Below are positions 50,188 to 58,568 of a stretch of 64,000 nt of DNA, in pieces. Below the pieces are notes generated by a model, which was given only the letters and a program-made list of their open reading frames with translations, was not told where the DNA came from and searched no databases. This DNA is from Hyphomicrobiales bacterium (GTDB lineage Bacteria > Pseudomonadota > Alphaproteobacteria > Rhizobiales > Rhizobiaceae). How positions within the stretch are numbered: the stretch's first letter is position 1; every line of letters starts with the position of its first letter. Location: contig UCCA01000033.1 of the NCBI GenBank assembly GCA_900470805.1, forward strand, positions 81,454-145,453, read 5' to 3'. A program made the translations under genes and the position numbers.

Positions 50188-50829
50188 TTATCTGTTCGAA
50201 AGCTCGTCAACTTGGGCCGGCGTAAGGGGCGAAACTTTAAGGCCTCTGACCATCAGGTAAAGCTTTGCCGTTTCTTCCAACTCCTCAATTGCGTATTGCG
50301 CGTCAAGCAACGATTTTCCGGATACAACCGGGCCGTGATTTGCGAGTAGCACGGCATGCGCATGACTGATCTTGAGTTGAATGGCCGCTGCTAACCTCGT
50401 ATCGCCCGGTGGGAAGTAATCGACTATTGGGAGGCTGCCGACACGCATAACGTAATACGCGGTGAGCGGCGGAAGAGCGTCTGCGCGATCAATCTCTGAC
50501 AAGATGCTGAGGGCAACGGCATGAGTTGAATGAAGATGTACGACGGCGTAGGCATCCTTACGGTTGCAATAAACGCACTGGTGAAGAAACGCTTCTTTTG
50601 TCGGTTTGTCGCCTTCGAGATGAACACCTTCGGCAGAAAATCTAGAGATGCGGTTGGGATCAAGCGTTCCCAACGATGCGTTTGTCGGGGTCATGAGAAC
50701 TTCCCCGGACGATAGCCGGACGCTGATGTTTCCGGTCGAGCCCGGAGAAAGACCACGATCGAAAAGCGACCTGCCAACCGATACAATTTCGTCCCGCACT
50801 TTCGTCTCTTCAGATATCATGGCGATCAC
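50188..50829 (-). CDS. otnC: OtnC-like decarboxylase, cluster B copy
   Basis: A 213-residue class II aldolase-fold protein (GTG start at 50829 overlapping the otnK stop by 4 bp; ATG 50820 is possible). It keeps GSTGNISVRLSSGEVLMTPT, the zinc motif VVHLHSTHAVALS and LLANHGPVVSGKS. It should decarboxylate 3-oxo-tetronate 4-phosphate to DHAP. It is the last catabolic gene before traR2. The spread-out differences from the cluster A copy indicate old divergence rather than recent duplication. Confidence 0.88.
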   Translation of the reverse strand: MIAMISEETKVRDEIVSVGRSLFDRGLSPGSTGNISVRLSSGEVLMTPTNASLGTLDPNRISRFSAEGVHLEGDKPTKEAFLHQCVYCNRKDAYAVVHLHSTHAVALSILSEIDRADALPPLTAYYVMRVGSLPIVDYFPPGDTRLAAAIQLKISHAHAVLLANHGPVVSGKSLLDAQYAIEELEETAKLYLMVRGLKVSPLTPAQVDELSNR

Positions 50830-52082
50830 CGGCACATTCTCCTGGCTTTTTCAAAGAAGTCCGGCGCGCCGAAATTTCCTGACTTCAAGGCAAGCGCCGG
50901 TCCGTCAGCGTCTATCGATCTCGTCCACGGAACACCCGGGTCAATCTCGGGCCCTATTTCCAAGGCGTTTACAGACAAAGCTGCGGAGACCGCCCCTGAC
51001 GTTTCTCCACCAGCCACGATAAATCTGCTGAAACCAGTCGACCGCAAGGCGGCCGCCAGTTTACCAAGGAACTGTTCAACCAATGCCCCGGCCTCCTCAC
51101 GCCCCAATACCTCCTGGGCTTTAAAAACGTCCTTGGGATCGGAACTCGAGTAGATAATGGGTGGCCAACCCTCCGATGCAATTGCCCATTCCGCAACAGA
51201 AGACACGTCAAGTGTTCCAGAAGCGATTGCGATCGGATCGATTTTGGTTGCTGGATAGCCAAGTCCGACAACGTGGTTCACCTGGTCTCGGGTCGCAACC
51301 GAGCAGGAGCCGGCAAGAACCACGGTTCGGCCCTGCGGCCAAACGAATTCTGTACTTCTGGGTTCGCCCTGAATTGCTGCAGCATGGTTACGAGCAAGCC
51401 CTCCACCGATCCCGGCCGCGCCGGTCACCAGCATTCGGTCGCTGCAGGCTTTTCCAATTGTGTTCAAATCCTCGACTGTCGCCGCATCGGCAATCAAGAT
51501 GCGAAGGTTCTGCGCTGCCGCTTCTTTTATCCGTGCCGCCACCCTCTCCTGCCCTGCGCGGACATCGGTGGTTGCCAGGAGTCCAACGGGCAAAGCCGTC
51601 TGCCTCTGCAACACCCGGATCAGGTTGGAATCCGTCATCGGCGTGAGAGGATGATCTCGCATCGAACTCTCGGACAATAACGTGTCCCCAACGAACAGAT
51701 GTCCTTGAAACACCGTTCGACCATTTTCCGGAAAGCTCGGGCAGGCGATCGTCATTGTTTCTCCCAGTTCCTCGAGCAGCGCTTCGGTAACCGGACCGAT
51801 ATTGCCTTTGTCCGTCGAGTCAAACGTGGAGCAGTATTTGAAGACGACTTGTTTGACGTTGTGAGCTCGCAGCCACGACGCAGCCCGTCTTGACAATGTG
51901 ACAGCTTCGAAAGCTGGAATTGTTCTCGACTTTAGAGCAATGACAACCGCGTCGACGTTTGAGGCCAACGCCCTCTCGTTCGGAATTCCGTTGAACTGTA
52001 CGGTCCGCAATCCCTCACGAGCAAAGGCAAGGGCAATGTCGGTTGCGCCGGTCAAGTCATCTGCAATTGCGCCTAGCAGCAT
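50826..52082 (-). CDS. otnK: OtnK-like 3-oxo-tetronate kinase, cluster B copy
   Basis: A 418-residue DUF1537 kinase from ATG 52082 (GAGGAGACAACC ahead): MLLGAIADDLTGATDIALAF, KYCSTFDSTDKGNIGPVTEA and FIVAGGETSGAVSAALSVNA. All main motifs of the cluster A enzyme are present. It is coupled to OtnC downstream (4-bp overlap) and lies 10 bp after the racemase-like stop. It is predicted to phosphorylate a 3-oxo-tetronate produced by OtnI. Confidence 0.9.
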   Translation of the reverse strand: MLLGAIADDLTGATDIALAFAREGLRTVQFNGIPNERALASNVDAVVIALKSRTIPAFEAVTLSRRAASWLRAHNVKQVVFKYCSTFDSTDKGNIGPVTEALLEELGETMTIACPSFPENGRTVFQGHLFVGDTLLSESSMRDHPLTPMTDSNLIRVLQRQTALPVGLLATTDVRAGQERVAARIKEAAAQNLRILIADAATVEDLNTIGKACSDRMLVTGAAGIGGGLARNHAAAIQGEPRSTEFVWPQGRTVVLAGSCSVATRDQVNHVVGLGYPATKIDPIAIASGTLDVSSVAEWAIASEGWPPIIYSSSDPKDVFKAQEVLGREEAGALVEQFLGKLAAALRSTGFSRFIVAGGETSGAVSAALSVNALEIGPEIDPGVPWTRSIDADGPALALKSGNFGAPDFFEKARRMCR

Positions 52083-52092
52083 GGTTGTCTCC

Positions 52093-52764
52093 TCAACCGG
52101 GTTGACCCGCGAGTGCTTCTCGCATTGCAAGCACTGACGCCTCGGGGGCGCTCAGCACCGGTGTAGTCGTTCGTGAACGCAGAAGGTCCGCAGCACGAGA
52201 GGTCGAAAAATGCGCAAGCATGATTGCGTCAAAACCGGAAAGGCTGGCGCCCTTCTCGGTAACCAGCCGATTATGCGATTCCGCATCGCCGCCTCTCAAA
52301 GCGGCCATAGCGTCTGGCAGTACGAAGGTTTCAAGAACTGCTGAGGAGCCCTGCGCCCTCGCCTGCGCGACGAACTCTTGCTCCATCGTCACCACCGCCG
52401 GTGCGAACGTCGCGATCATCGCGATCCGTTGGCCTTCCCCGATAGCCGCATCAAACATTGGCGCATTCGGCTTCAATACCGGAATTGAAATCTCCGACGC
52501 CGCCTGGTCGATTGCGGGGCCGAAGGCTGAGCAGGTAATCAGGATGCCATCCGCTGAAAGACTAGCACCGTAGTGGCACAATGAAACAAACCGACTTTTC
52601 AGATCAGGCCTCAACTCGTCAGATTTTGCCCGATCGATTGTTAGTGCATCATCAAGCAGGTTTACGGCTTCAGCCTCTGGCCAAAGTTTGCGAAACGCTG
52701 CATGGATTGGGTCGACGGCAACCATTGTCGCATGGAGCAACACGATTCGAGAGCGTTGTGCCAT
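52093..52764 (-). CDS. Asp/Glu-racemase-superfamily protein (cluster B)
   Basis: A 223-residue paralogue of the protein at 37918. It starts MAQRSRIVLLHATMVAVDPI, keeps the single Cys in ILITCSAFGPAIDQA and has the same ending layout (LLRSRTTTPVLSAPEASVLA). Both copies conserve one active-site Cys but not a second, which points to an isomerase or lyase-like reaction unlike standard glutamate racemase. Its ATG overlaps the otnI stop (TAATG). Its constant link to OtnK suggests a pathway step acting on the four-carbon acid. Confidence 0.8.
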   Translation of the reverse strand: MAQRSRIVLLHATMVAVDPIHAAFRKLWPEAEAVNLLDDALTIDRAKSDELRPDLKSRFVSLCHYGASLSADGILITCSAFGPAIDQAASEISIPVLKPNAPMFDAAIGEGQRIAMIATFAPAVVTMEQEFVAQARAQGSSAVLETFVLPDAMAALRGGDAESHNRLVTEKGASLSGFDAIMLAHFSTSRAADLLRSRTTTPVLSAPEASVLAMREALAGQPG

Positions 52765-53573
52765 TACTTAGTTTCTCCGCAGTCACGCATCCATCCGAAG
52801 CTTTCTTCGGTAGACGTCGATGGATGATATTCGCAGCCTATGTGGCCGCCGTAGCCGACATCCGTGAGAACTTGAAACACTCTGGCAAAATCGATAATTG
52901 CAGAACCGGGTTCATGTCTTCCGGGGTAGTCGGCAATCTGGACATGACCGATCATCGAGTGGTGTTTTCTGATAAATGCCAGGGGCTCCGTTCCCAGGCT
53001 CACGGCATGATAAACGTCCATTAGAAGTTTAACGTTGGGCCGCCCCACCGCCTTGATGGCTTCCATCGCAATCGCCGGGTCGGCAATGAAATAATCAGCG
53101 ATCGATCCTGGGCCTACGGGCTCGACGATAATATCAACGTCGTACGCGCTTGCCGCGTCCGCAGCATACGCCAGGTTCTCCAGATATTCTGTCCATAAGA
53201 CAGATCTCGTCGCCCCCACAGGTACGACCCCGGCCATCGCGTGCACCATCTTGCAACCAATTTGGCTTGCATAGTCGAGGGTAGGAGTAATCGCTCCACG
53301 AAACTGAGTACGCTTTTCAGGAAGCGCAGCGAATCCCTTCTCACCTCTGGAGGCGTCGCCCGCAGGAAATCCCGTTTGCACGTAAACAAGGCCGTTGTCG
53401 TCCAGGTATTCTCGAACAGTCGCAGCTGGTGTTTCGAACGGGCTCGGATGCTCCACGGCTGCAAAGCCATGTTTACGGGCGGCAGCGAAGCGTGCGCCAA
53501 ATGGTATCTCACCGAACAGAAATCCGATATGGGCGCTGAACCGCTGGGTCCCGATGGGGGTGTCCTTGCTCAT
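52764..53573 (-). CDS. otnI: OtnI-like 2-oxo-tetronate isomerase, cluster B copy
   Basis: A 269-residue TIM-barrel protein: RFSAHIGFLFGEIPFGARFA, then ARKHGFAAVEHPSPF. Putative metal/acid residues are in DVDIIVEPVGPGSIADYF, LLMDVYHAVSLG, IGHVQIADYPGRHEPGSA and HIGCEYHPS. It fits the hydroxypyruvate-isomerase-like family. It begins 24 bp after the D-glutamate-cyclase-like gene and overlaps the racemase-like gene, so it is inside the same operon. Confidence 0.88.
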   Translation of the reverse strand: MSKDTPIGTQRFSAHIGFLFGEIPFGARFAAARKHGFAAVEHPSPFETPAATVREYLDDNGLVYVQTGFPAGDASRGEKGFAALPEKRTQFRGAITPTLDYASQIGCKMVHAMAGVVPVGATRSVLWTEYLENLAYAADAASAYDVDIIVEPVGPGSIADYFIADPAIAMEAIKAVGRPNVKLLMDVYHAVSLGTEPLAFIRKHHSMIGHVQIADYPGRHEPGSAIIDFARVFQVLTDVGYGGHIGCEYHPSTSTEESFGWMRDCGETK

Positions 53574-53597
53574 GCTCTGTCTCTCTTGCCAAACGTC

Positions 53598-54524
53598 TCA
53601 GGCATGCGCTGCAACGATGCTCTTCAAGTCATCGATGATCGCGATGTGGTCGGCGACCGGCAACCGATCGATCGTCATTTGCAATTGACCAAGCCGGTCG
53701 ACACGGCTGTCATCGATCGCCTGCCCAATATTGACCGCAGCCTCCAAGACTTCCGTCTCAAAAGTGCCATTGAAGTGTTTGAGTAGTTGAGGGCCAATAT
53801 CCGTCCGAATGGCGGAAAGTGCTGCCAGAAGACCGTAGGCTCCCCAATTTGCGACGCCCGACACGATCAGGAAATCCGAACCGGTCTTGGCGGCAATGAG
53901 CGAACCATTGGGGATATCCTTCTCGACGATATCGAGGGGAAGAACGCCCATACCAATTTCATTGCCGCCGTCACCGATACCGATCGTCTTCCACGGCGCC
54001 TGCCAACCGGCATCTTCGAACAGATAGTCCAAAGGGGCAGTGTCGCCTGAAATGTCCCAACCGTGTTCGCGGTGCGGCTTCCCATCCGAGCCCAGCGAGC
54101 AGCGCTCAATAGCGACTAGGTGCGTAAGCGGGTTCCCGGACTGCTCGATATTCTTGCGAAGATTGCGGACCGCGGTCGCATCAACTGAAACGATCTCTAG
54201 GCCGACCTCGTGGGGCAGCACTTTCGTCACCGCCCAAACCGCCTTTGCGCATGGCGCATCGGTGATCACTGTTACTTTGATGCCAGCTTCAGTAAGCCCG
54301 GCAGCGAGTTGGGCCATGCCGTTCAGTCCGTCCGTCTCCGGGGACGGTGGCTCTGCATGGCGAACGAAGAAGCCGCAGATAATCCCCACATGCGGAGATG
54401 GATGCTCGGCAATCGACCGGGCTGCCTTTTCAATATTGCCGTTTGCGAATGCGACCAGCCGCGAGATATCGCGACGGACCATGCGGCCGACAGATGCTTC
54501 TACTGCTTCAAAAACCGACGACAT
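53598..54524 (-). CDS. D-glutamate-cyclase-like protein (DUF4392)
   Basis: A 308-residue protein matching the C-terminal domain of D-glutamate cyclase. HVGIICGFFVRHAEPPSPET, TVITDAPCAKAVWA, GWDISGDTAPLDYLFED and the hallmark IGIGDGGNEIGMG are all visible. Known members convert D-glutamate to 5-oxo-D-proline reversibly. As first gene of a tetronate-type operon, this suggests the imported compound contains a glutamate or pyroglutamate-like part, or that the domain acts as a related lactamase. It is divergent from GntR2 across a palindromic operator. Confidence 0.8.
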   Translation of the reverse strand: MSSVFEAVEASVGRMVRRDISRLVAFANGNIEKAARSIAEHPSPHVGIICGFFVRHAEPPSPETDGLNGMAQLAAGLTEAGIKVTVITDAPCAKAVWAVTKVLPHEVGLEIVSVDATAVRNLRKNIEQSGNPLTHLVAIERCSLGSDGKPHREHGWDISGDTAPLDYLFEDAGWQAPWKTIGIGDGGNEIGMGVLPLDIVEKDIPNGSLIAAKTGSDFLIVSGVANWGAYGLLAALSAIRTDIGPQLLKHFNGTFETEVLEAAVNIGQAIDDSRVDRLGQLQMTIDRLPVADHIAIIDDLKSIVAAHA

Positions 54525-54540
54525 AAGACCTCCGTTGCGT

Positions 54541-54561
54541 TAATATATGTTACGTATATTA
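54541..54561. promoter_or_regulatory. GntR2 operator, copy 1
   Basis: TAATATA TGTTACG TATATTA has perfect 7-bp arms with a 7-bp centre. It lies 17 bp upstream of the cyclase-like gene and in the space leading to GntR2. A closely similar site is at 55663. Confidence 0.65.
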
Positions 54562-54719
54562 TCGAGACGGAAGCGCGTCAATCGTCGATGTGACGAAAAT
54601 CCACAAAGCAGCTATCTCGACAAATCGCACACAAATCGGCATGTTTGCTGCTAGCGTCCCAGGACACGCCTGATAAGCTGCGGGGTCTTGGATACTTTGG
54701 ATATTTTAAAGGGGTAGCC

Positions 54720-55445
54720 GTGACTCAGAATGAAGAAGTGAAGCTCGCGTCACAAACCGACGCAGCTCTCGATCTTATTCGATCGCACATAATCGATATG
54801 GGGCTGGAGCCAGGAAGCAGGATTGACGAGCGAATTCTTGTTGATCGCTTCCAGCTCGGCCGTACGCCAGCGAGAGAGGCGATCAATCGCCTCGTGGCTG
54901 AAGGTTTCGTCAAGATCATGCCACAACGAGGTGGAACTTACGTCCGCAAACTGGATATGGACGAGATGGGCGAGGTTATCGTAGCTCATCAACTCGCTGA
55001 ATCCGTCGCCGGACAAATGTGCAAACTGGACGATCCAACGCTCCTGCCAGATCTTCGCGCCATACAGCGACGTTATACAGAAAGCGTTAAAAACAGGGAG
55101 TTCCTGGCGATTACACAGCTCAATCAGGAATTTCATCTTCGCATCCACAAGACCATCGGGAACGGCCTGTTCTACGACTTTGCAGAAAGCACACACCGCC
55201 ATGTCCGCAGGTTGAACGTCTATATCTACAAAGCCGAAGTCGCCGATGCGGACTATCAGTCTGGGCAGTTTGCCGCCAACCTCGACCAACACAACCAGAT
55301 TATCGAAGCTATAGAAAGACGTGACAGGGCTGAGCTGATCACATTCCTCCCGGAGCACGCGCGATACACGCAGCGTCGCCTCCTCCGATTGCTTGAGAAC
55401 AAGACGGTGGGCTCTCTTACTCTCGATGTCGAAGACATAGAATAA
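54720..55445 (+). CDS. GntR-family regulator, FCD type (cluster B)
   Basis: A 241-residue protein from a GTG at 54720; the frame is open to 54645. The winged HTH is QTDAALDLIRSHIIDMGLEP plus DRFQLGRTPAREAINRLVAE, and the FCD domain has QLNQEFHLRIHKTIGNGLFY and NLDQHNQIIEAIERRD with metal-type Asp/His positions. It probably represses the two divergent cluster B operons through the TAATATA sites. Through the minus-strand operon it could also influence traR2. Confidence 0.88.
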   Translation: MTQNEEVKLASQTDAALDLIRSHIIDMGLEPGSRIDERILVDRFQLGRTPAREAINRLVAEGFVKIMPQRGGTYVRKLDMDEMGEVIVAHQLAESVAGQMCKLDDPTLLPDLRAIQRRYTESVKNREFLAITQLNQEFHLRIHKTIGNGLFYDFAESTHRHVRRLNVYIYKAEVADADYQSGQFAANLDQHNQIIEAIERRDRAELITFLPEHARYTQRRLLRLLENKTVGSLTLDVEDIE

Positions 55446-55662
55446 TCGTGCGCCTCCCACGTATCGGCCTTGCATACGTTAATTGTGGCTCCGTCGCTCT
55501 CCTCGTCGGGGCCATATATATTTCTGAAGGTGATTACGCCAGATCACTAACCCCTCCGTGCCGAGAAAATTTGCATTTACTGTTCGTTTTGCGGGCTTTT
55601 CGCACAAATCGGCGCCATTATAGGCGGAAATACCATTTGCAGAAAAAACGTTCTTGACAGTT

Positions 55663-55683
55663 TAATATACGTGACGGATATTT
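55663..55683. promoter_or_regulatory. GntR2 operator, copy 2
   Basis: TAATATACGTGACGGATATTT matches the site at 54541 at most positions, including TAATATA, GT-ACG and ATATT. It sits 44 bp before the first gene of the plus-strand uptake operon and adjoins a TTGACA sequence (55653-55658) that may be its -35 element. Confidence 0.6.
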
Positions 55684-55726
55684 TGTCATCAGCCGACCCA
55701 ATACGGGCAGTTTATTGGAGAGGACA

Positions 55727-56449
55727 ATGGCAAATCCTAAAATCAGATTAATGAGCACTCTTGGCGTTCTTGCTCCCCTCCGGGACCGGATTCTCCCCGA
55801 GTACGAGCAAAGCCGAGGCGTGTCCCTCGAGGTTGTTTTCAACCCCACAAATGTCCTGGCCGGCCGCGTAGATTCCGGAGAGCGGGCCGACGTCATCATC
55901 GCTATATCGGACATGGTAAGAGGGTTCGCCGCCAATGGCATCCTTTCGACGCGAAGCATTCGCGATCTGGCTTCAACAACCGTTGGGCTAGCAAAGGCAG
56001 CGGGCTCGCCAGATGTGATGATCAACTCCAAGCAAGAGTTCATCTCCTGCATGCTCTCGGCGAAATCGATCGTCTTTTCTGAAACAGGGGCGAGCGGCGT
56101 GTTCTTTCGCTCCCTGATCGAAAGGCTTGGCATTGCCGAACAGATCCTCGCCAAAGCCAGGATAATCCAGCAGGGGCTCACGGCCGAACACATCCTCTCA
56201 GGAGAGGCTGACTTGGCTGTTCAGCAGATGAGCGAACTTCTCGCGGTGCCCGGCGTTGACGTCATAGGACCTTTTCCGCCCGAGCTCAATCACACAACGA
56301 TCTTTACGGCCGCGGCTTTTGTGGAGAACGAAGGTTCGCGCAATGTCGCCGACTTCCTCGAATTCATTGCAGGTGACTTTGCTCGCAAGTCCTACCTGGG
56401 GGGCGGTCTTGATGTGCCGAAGGTCTTACCAGGCACAGGAGCAATCTGA
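55727..56449 (+). CDS. ModA-like substrate-binding-domain protein without signal peptide
   Basis: A 240-residue protein with the periplasmic type II fold: STLGVLAPLRDRILPEYEQS, FNPTNVLAGRVDSGERADVI and IVFSETGASGVFFRSLIERL, similar to molybdate-binding-like proteins. It starts MANPKIRLMSTLG with no hydrophobic signal, so it appears cytoplasmic. It is the first gene of the amino-acid-type ABC operon (one-base overlap with the permease), which has its own secreted binding protein. It may be an intracellular sensor or have another role. Confidence 0.75.
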   Translation: MANPKIRLMSTLGVLAPLRDRILPEYEQSRGVSLEVVFNPTNVLAGRVDSGERADVIIAISDMVRGFAANGILSTRSIRDLASTTVGLAKAAGSPDVMINSKQEFISCMLSAKSIVFSETGASGVFFRSLIERLGIAEQILAKARIIQQGLTAEHILSGEADLAVQQMSELLAVPGVDVIGPFPPELNHTTIFTAAAFVENEGSRNVADFLEFIAGDFARKSYLGGGLDVPKVLPGTGAI

Positions 56450-57129
56450 TGAGTGAACTCGATTTCTCGTTCCTCAACGAGTACATGGGCCAGATACTCG
56501 GCGGCATTGTATCAACGCTGCTTATGACGGTCCTGGCACTGATACCAGGAGCAATGCTGGGCATCGTTTGTGCTTTGGGGCGCGTCCATGGTTCACGCAA
56601 TGCCGATCGGATCGCAGGTTTCTACGTTGAGATTATTCGCAACACGCCTTCTCTGATCCAGGCTTTCTGGCTCTTCTTCGGTCTCGCTTCTCTCGGCATA
56701 CGCTTAAGCCCGTTTACAGCAGCGGTTATCGCGTTGATCGTTAACTTTGGCGCATATACCGGCGAAATCATCCGCGCTGGCCTTGAAGCAACACCAAAAG
56801 GTCAGATCGAAGCGGCAGACTGTCTTGCTCTGTCGCCCTTCCAGCGCATCCTCTACATCGAGCTTCCCCAGGCTTTTGAGCGCGTCTATCCGGCACTGGT
56901 CGGACAGTCGATCCTGATGATGCTCTCGACCGCGATCATGTACCAGATTTCTGCTCAAGAGCTGACGGGCGTTGCCTGGCTCATCCAGTCTTTCACCTTT
57001 CGCAGCTTCGAAATTTATCTCGTCGTCGCGGTCATCTACATCATCATAACGGCGCTGATGCGCGGCCTTCTCAACGGTGCAGGCCTTCTCGCCTTTGCCC
57101 GCCTGAGAAGGCTTCGGACACCACTGTGA
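56449..57129 (+). CDS. Polar amino-acid ABC transporter permease, subunit 1
   Basis: A 226-residue membrane protein of the HisMQ/GlnP family. It has about five TM segments, RNTPSLIQAFWLFFGLASLG typical of this family, and the EAA loop ATPKGQIEAADCLALSPFQR. It starts on the last base of the previous stop. The paired permease follows 7 bp downstream, so the two form the heterodimeric channel. Confidence 0.92.
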   Translation: MSELDFSFLNEYMGQILGGIVSTLLMTVLALIPGAMLGIVCALGRVHGSRNADRIAGFYVEIIRNTPSLIQAFWLFFGLASLGIRLSPFTAAVIALIVNFGAYTGEIIRAGLEATPKGQIEAADCLALSPFQRILYIELPQAFERVYPALVGQSILMMLSTAIMYQISAQELTGVAWLIQSFTFRSFEIYLVVAVIYIIITALMRGLLNGAGLLAFARLRRLRTPL

Positions 57130-57136
57130 GGACGTC

Positions 57137-57796
57137 ATGCTCGGTTTGACCATGCAACAATACGGCGCGCTTCTGGAAGGCGCAGGGTGGACCATTGTCC
57201 TTTCATTGCTCGGCTTCCTGGGCGGCACCATTCTAGGCTTTCCGCTGGCGCTGCTATTGATCTCAAAGTCGTTGTTCTCCCGTTTGATCTCATCGATCGT
57301 CATCATCATCGTGCAAGGCATTCCCCTTCCGATCCTGATGTTTGCAGTCTATTTCGGAGCTAGTTTGACAGGGTATGACCCTGCCACACTGACAGCCGCA
57401 GGGCTCTCAATGGCGATCTACTCTGCTGCATTTCTCGCGGAAATTTGGAAGGGAAGCCTGCGGGCTGTGCCAAGCACGCAGTGGGAGGCCGCCGACTGCC
57501 TCGCTTTGACCAAGACGGATATCCTTTTCCGCATCATAATACCCCAGGCCATACGCATCGCCACACCTCCGACCATCGGGTTCTTCGTTCAGGTCGTGAA
57601 GAATACCTCCTATGCAATCGTGCTGGCTTTCGCGGAGCTCACCTACACGGCTCGCGTGGTTAACAATGCGAGCAATGAACCCTTTGTGATCTTCACAATT
57701 GCGGGTGTGATCTACTTCGTCATCTGCTTCCCGCTTTCGATCCTCAGCCGGCGCCTTGAAAGGGTGACCGCGAAATACAGAAAGGCGTCTTCGTGA
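57137..57796 (+). CDS. Polar amino-acid ABC transporter permease, subunit 2
   Basis: A 219-residue membrane protein of the same family with the EAA loop VPSTQWEAADCLALTKTDIL and the C-terminal NNASNEPFVIFTIAGVIYFV. It pairs with the previous gene. It overlaps the ATPase gene at its 3' end, which indicates translational coupling. The ligand is set by the binding protein at 58569 and cannot be read from this sequence. Confidence 0.92.
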   Translation: MLGLTMQQYGALLEGAGWTIVLSLLGFLGGTILGFPLALLLISKSLFSRLISSIVIIIVQGIPLPILMFAVYFGASLTGYDPATLTAAGLSMAIYSAAFLAEIWKGSLRAVPSTQWEAADCLALTKTDILFRIIIPQAIRIATPPTIGFFVQVVKNTSYAIVLAFAELTYTARVVNNASNEPFVIFTIAGVIYFVICFPLSILSRRLERVTAKYRKASS

Positions 57797-58527
57797 TGGC
57801 TGCCGCAATCGTATCCTTCAAGGAAGTTCACAAGAAATTTGGCGATCTTGAAGTGCTGAAAGGCATTTCGCTCGATATCGATGAAGGCAAGGTCGTCGCA
57901 ATCCTCGGGCGATCCGGCTCAGGAAAGAGCACGGCCTTGCGCTGTATCAACGGCCTCGAAAAGATCAACGGCGGAGCGCTTTCGGTCTGTGGTTTTGAGA
58001 TCGATGACAAACGGATCGATCTGCGCAAGCTTCGGCAGGACGTCGGAATTGTCTTCCAGAGCTACAACCTTTTCCCGCATCTGACCGTTGCGGAGAATGT
58101 TACAATCGCGCCCCGTCGAGTCCTTGGTGTTCCTAAGCACAAATGCCGCGAATTGGCAGAAGAGGTTTTGTCCAAGGTCGGTCTTGGCGAAAAGATCGAC
58201 AACTACCCTGAACAGCTTTCCGGCGGCCAGCAGCAGCGTGTGGCTATAGCACGATCACTCGCGATGCGACCCCGCGTGCTGTTGCTCGACGAGGTCACGT
58301 CCGCGCTTGACCCTGAGCTAACCGGTGAGGTTCTGCGCGTCATCGAGAACCTCGCAAAAGAAAAAATGACGATGATCCTCGTTACGCACGAAATGGCGTT
58401 TGCCCGCAAGGTCGCAGACCAGATCGTGTTCATGCATCACGGCAAGATTTGGGAGGTGGGAGATCGCTCGCTTCTCGATCTGCCCCAGACGCCCGAACTC
58501 AAGCAGTTCGTCGCCAGCGGTCTATGA
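57796..58527 (+). CDS. Amino-acid ABC transporter ATPase (GlnQ-like)
   Basis: A 243-residue ATPase: KEVHKKFGDLEVLKGISLDI, Walker A GRSGSGKST, signature LSGGQQQRVAIARSLAM, Walker B VLLLDEVTSALDPE, and LVTHEMAFARKVAD with the switch histidine. Length and motifs match GlnQ/HisP. The start may be ATG 57796 or the GTG three bases upstream. It belongs to the cluster B uptake operon. Confidence 0.93.
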   Translation: MAAAIVSFKEVHKKFGDLEVLKGISLDIDEGKVVAILGRSGSGKSTALRCINGLEKINGGALSVCGFEIDDKRIDLRKLRQDVGIVFQSYNLFPHLTVAENVTIAPRRVLGVPKHKCRELAEEVLSKVGLGEKIDNYPEQLSGGQQQRVAIARSLAMRPRVLLLDEVTSALDPELTGEVLRVIENLAKEKMTMILVTHEMAFARKVADQIVFMHHGKIWEVGDRSLLDLPQTPELKQFVASGL

Positions 58528-58568
58528 TCGCGAAACCAACCACAAATCACGACAAAAAGGAGAACAGC

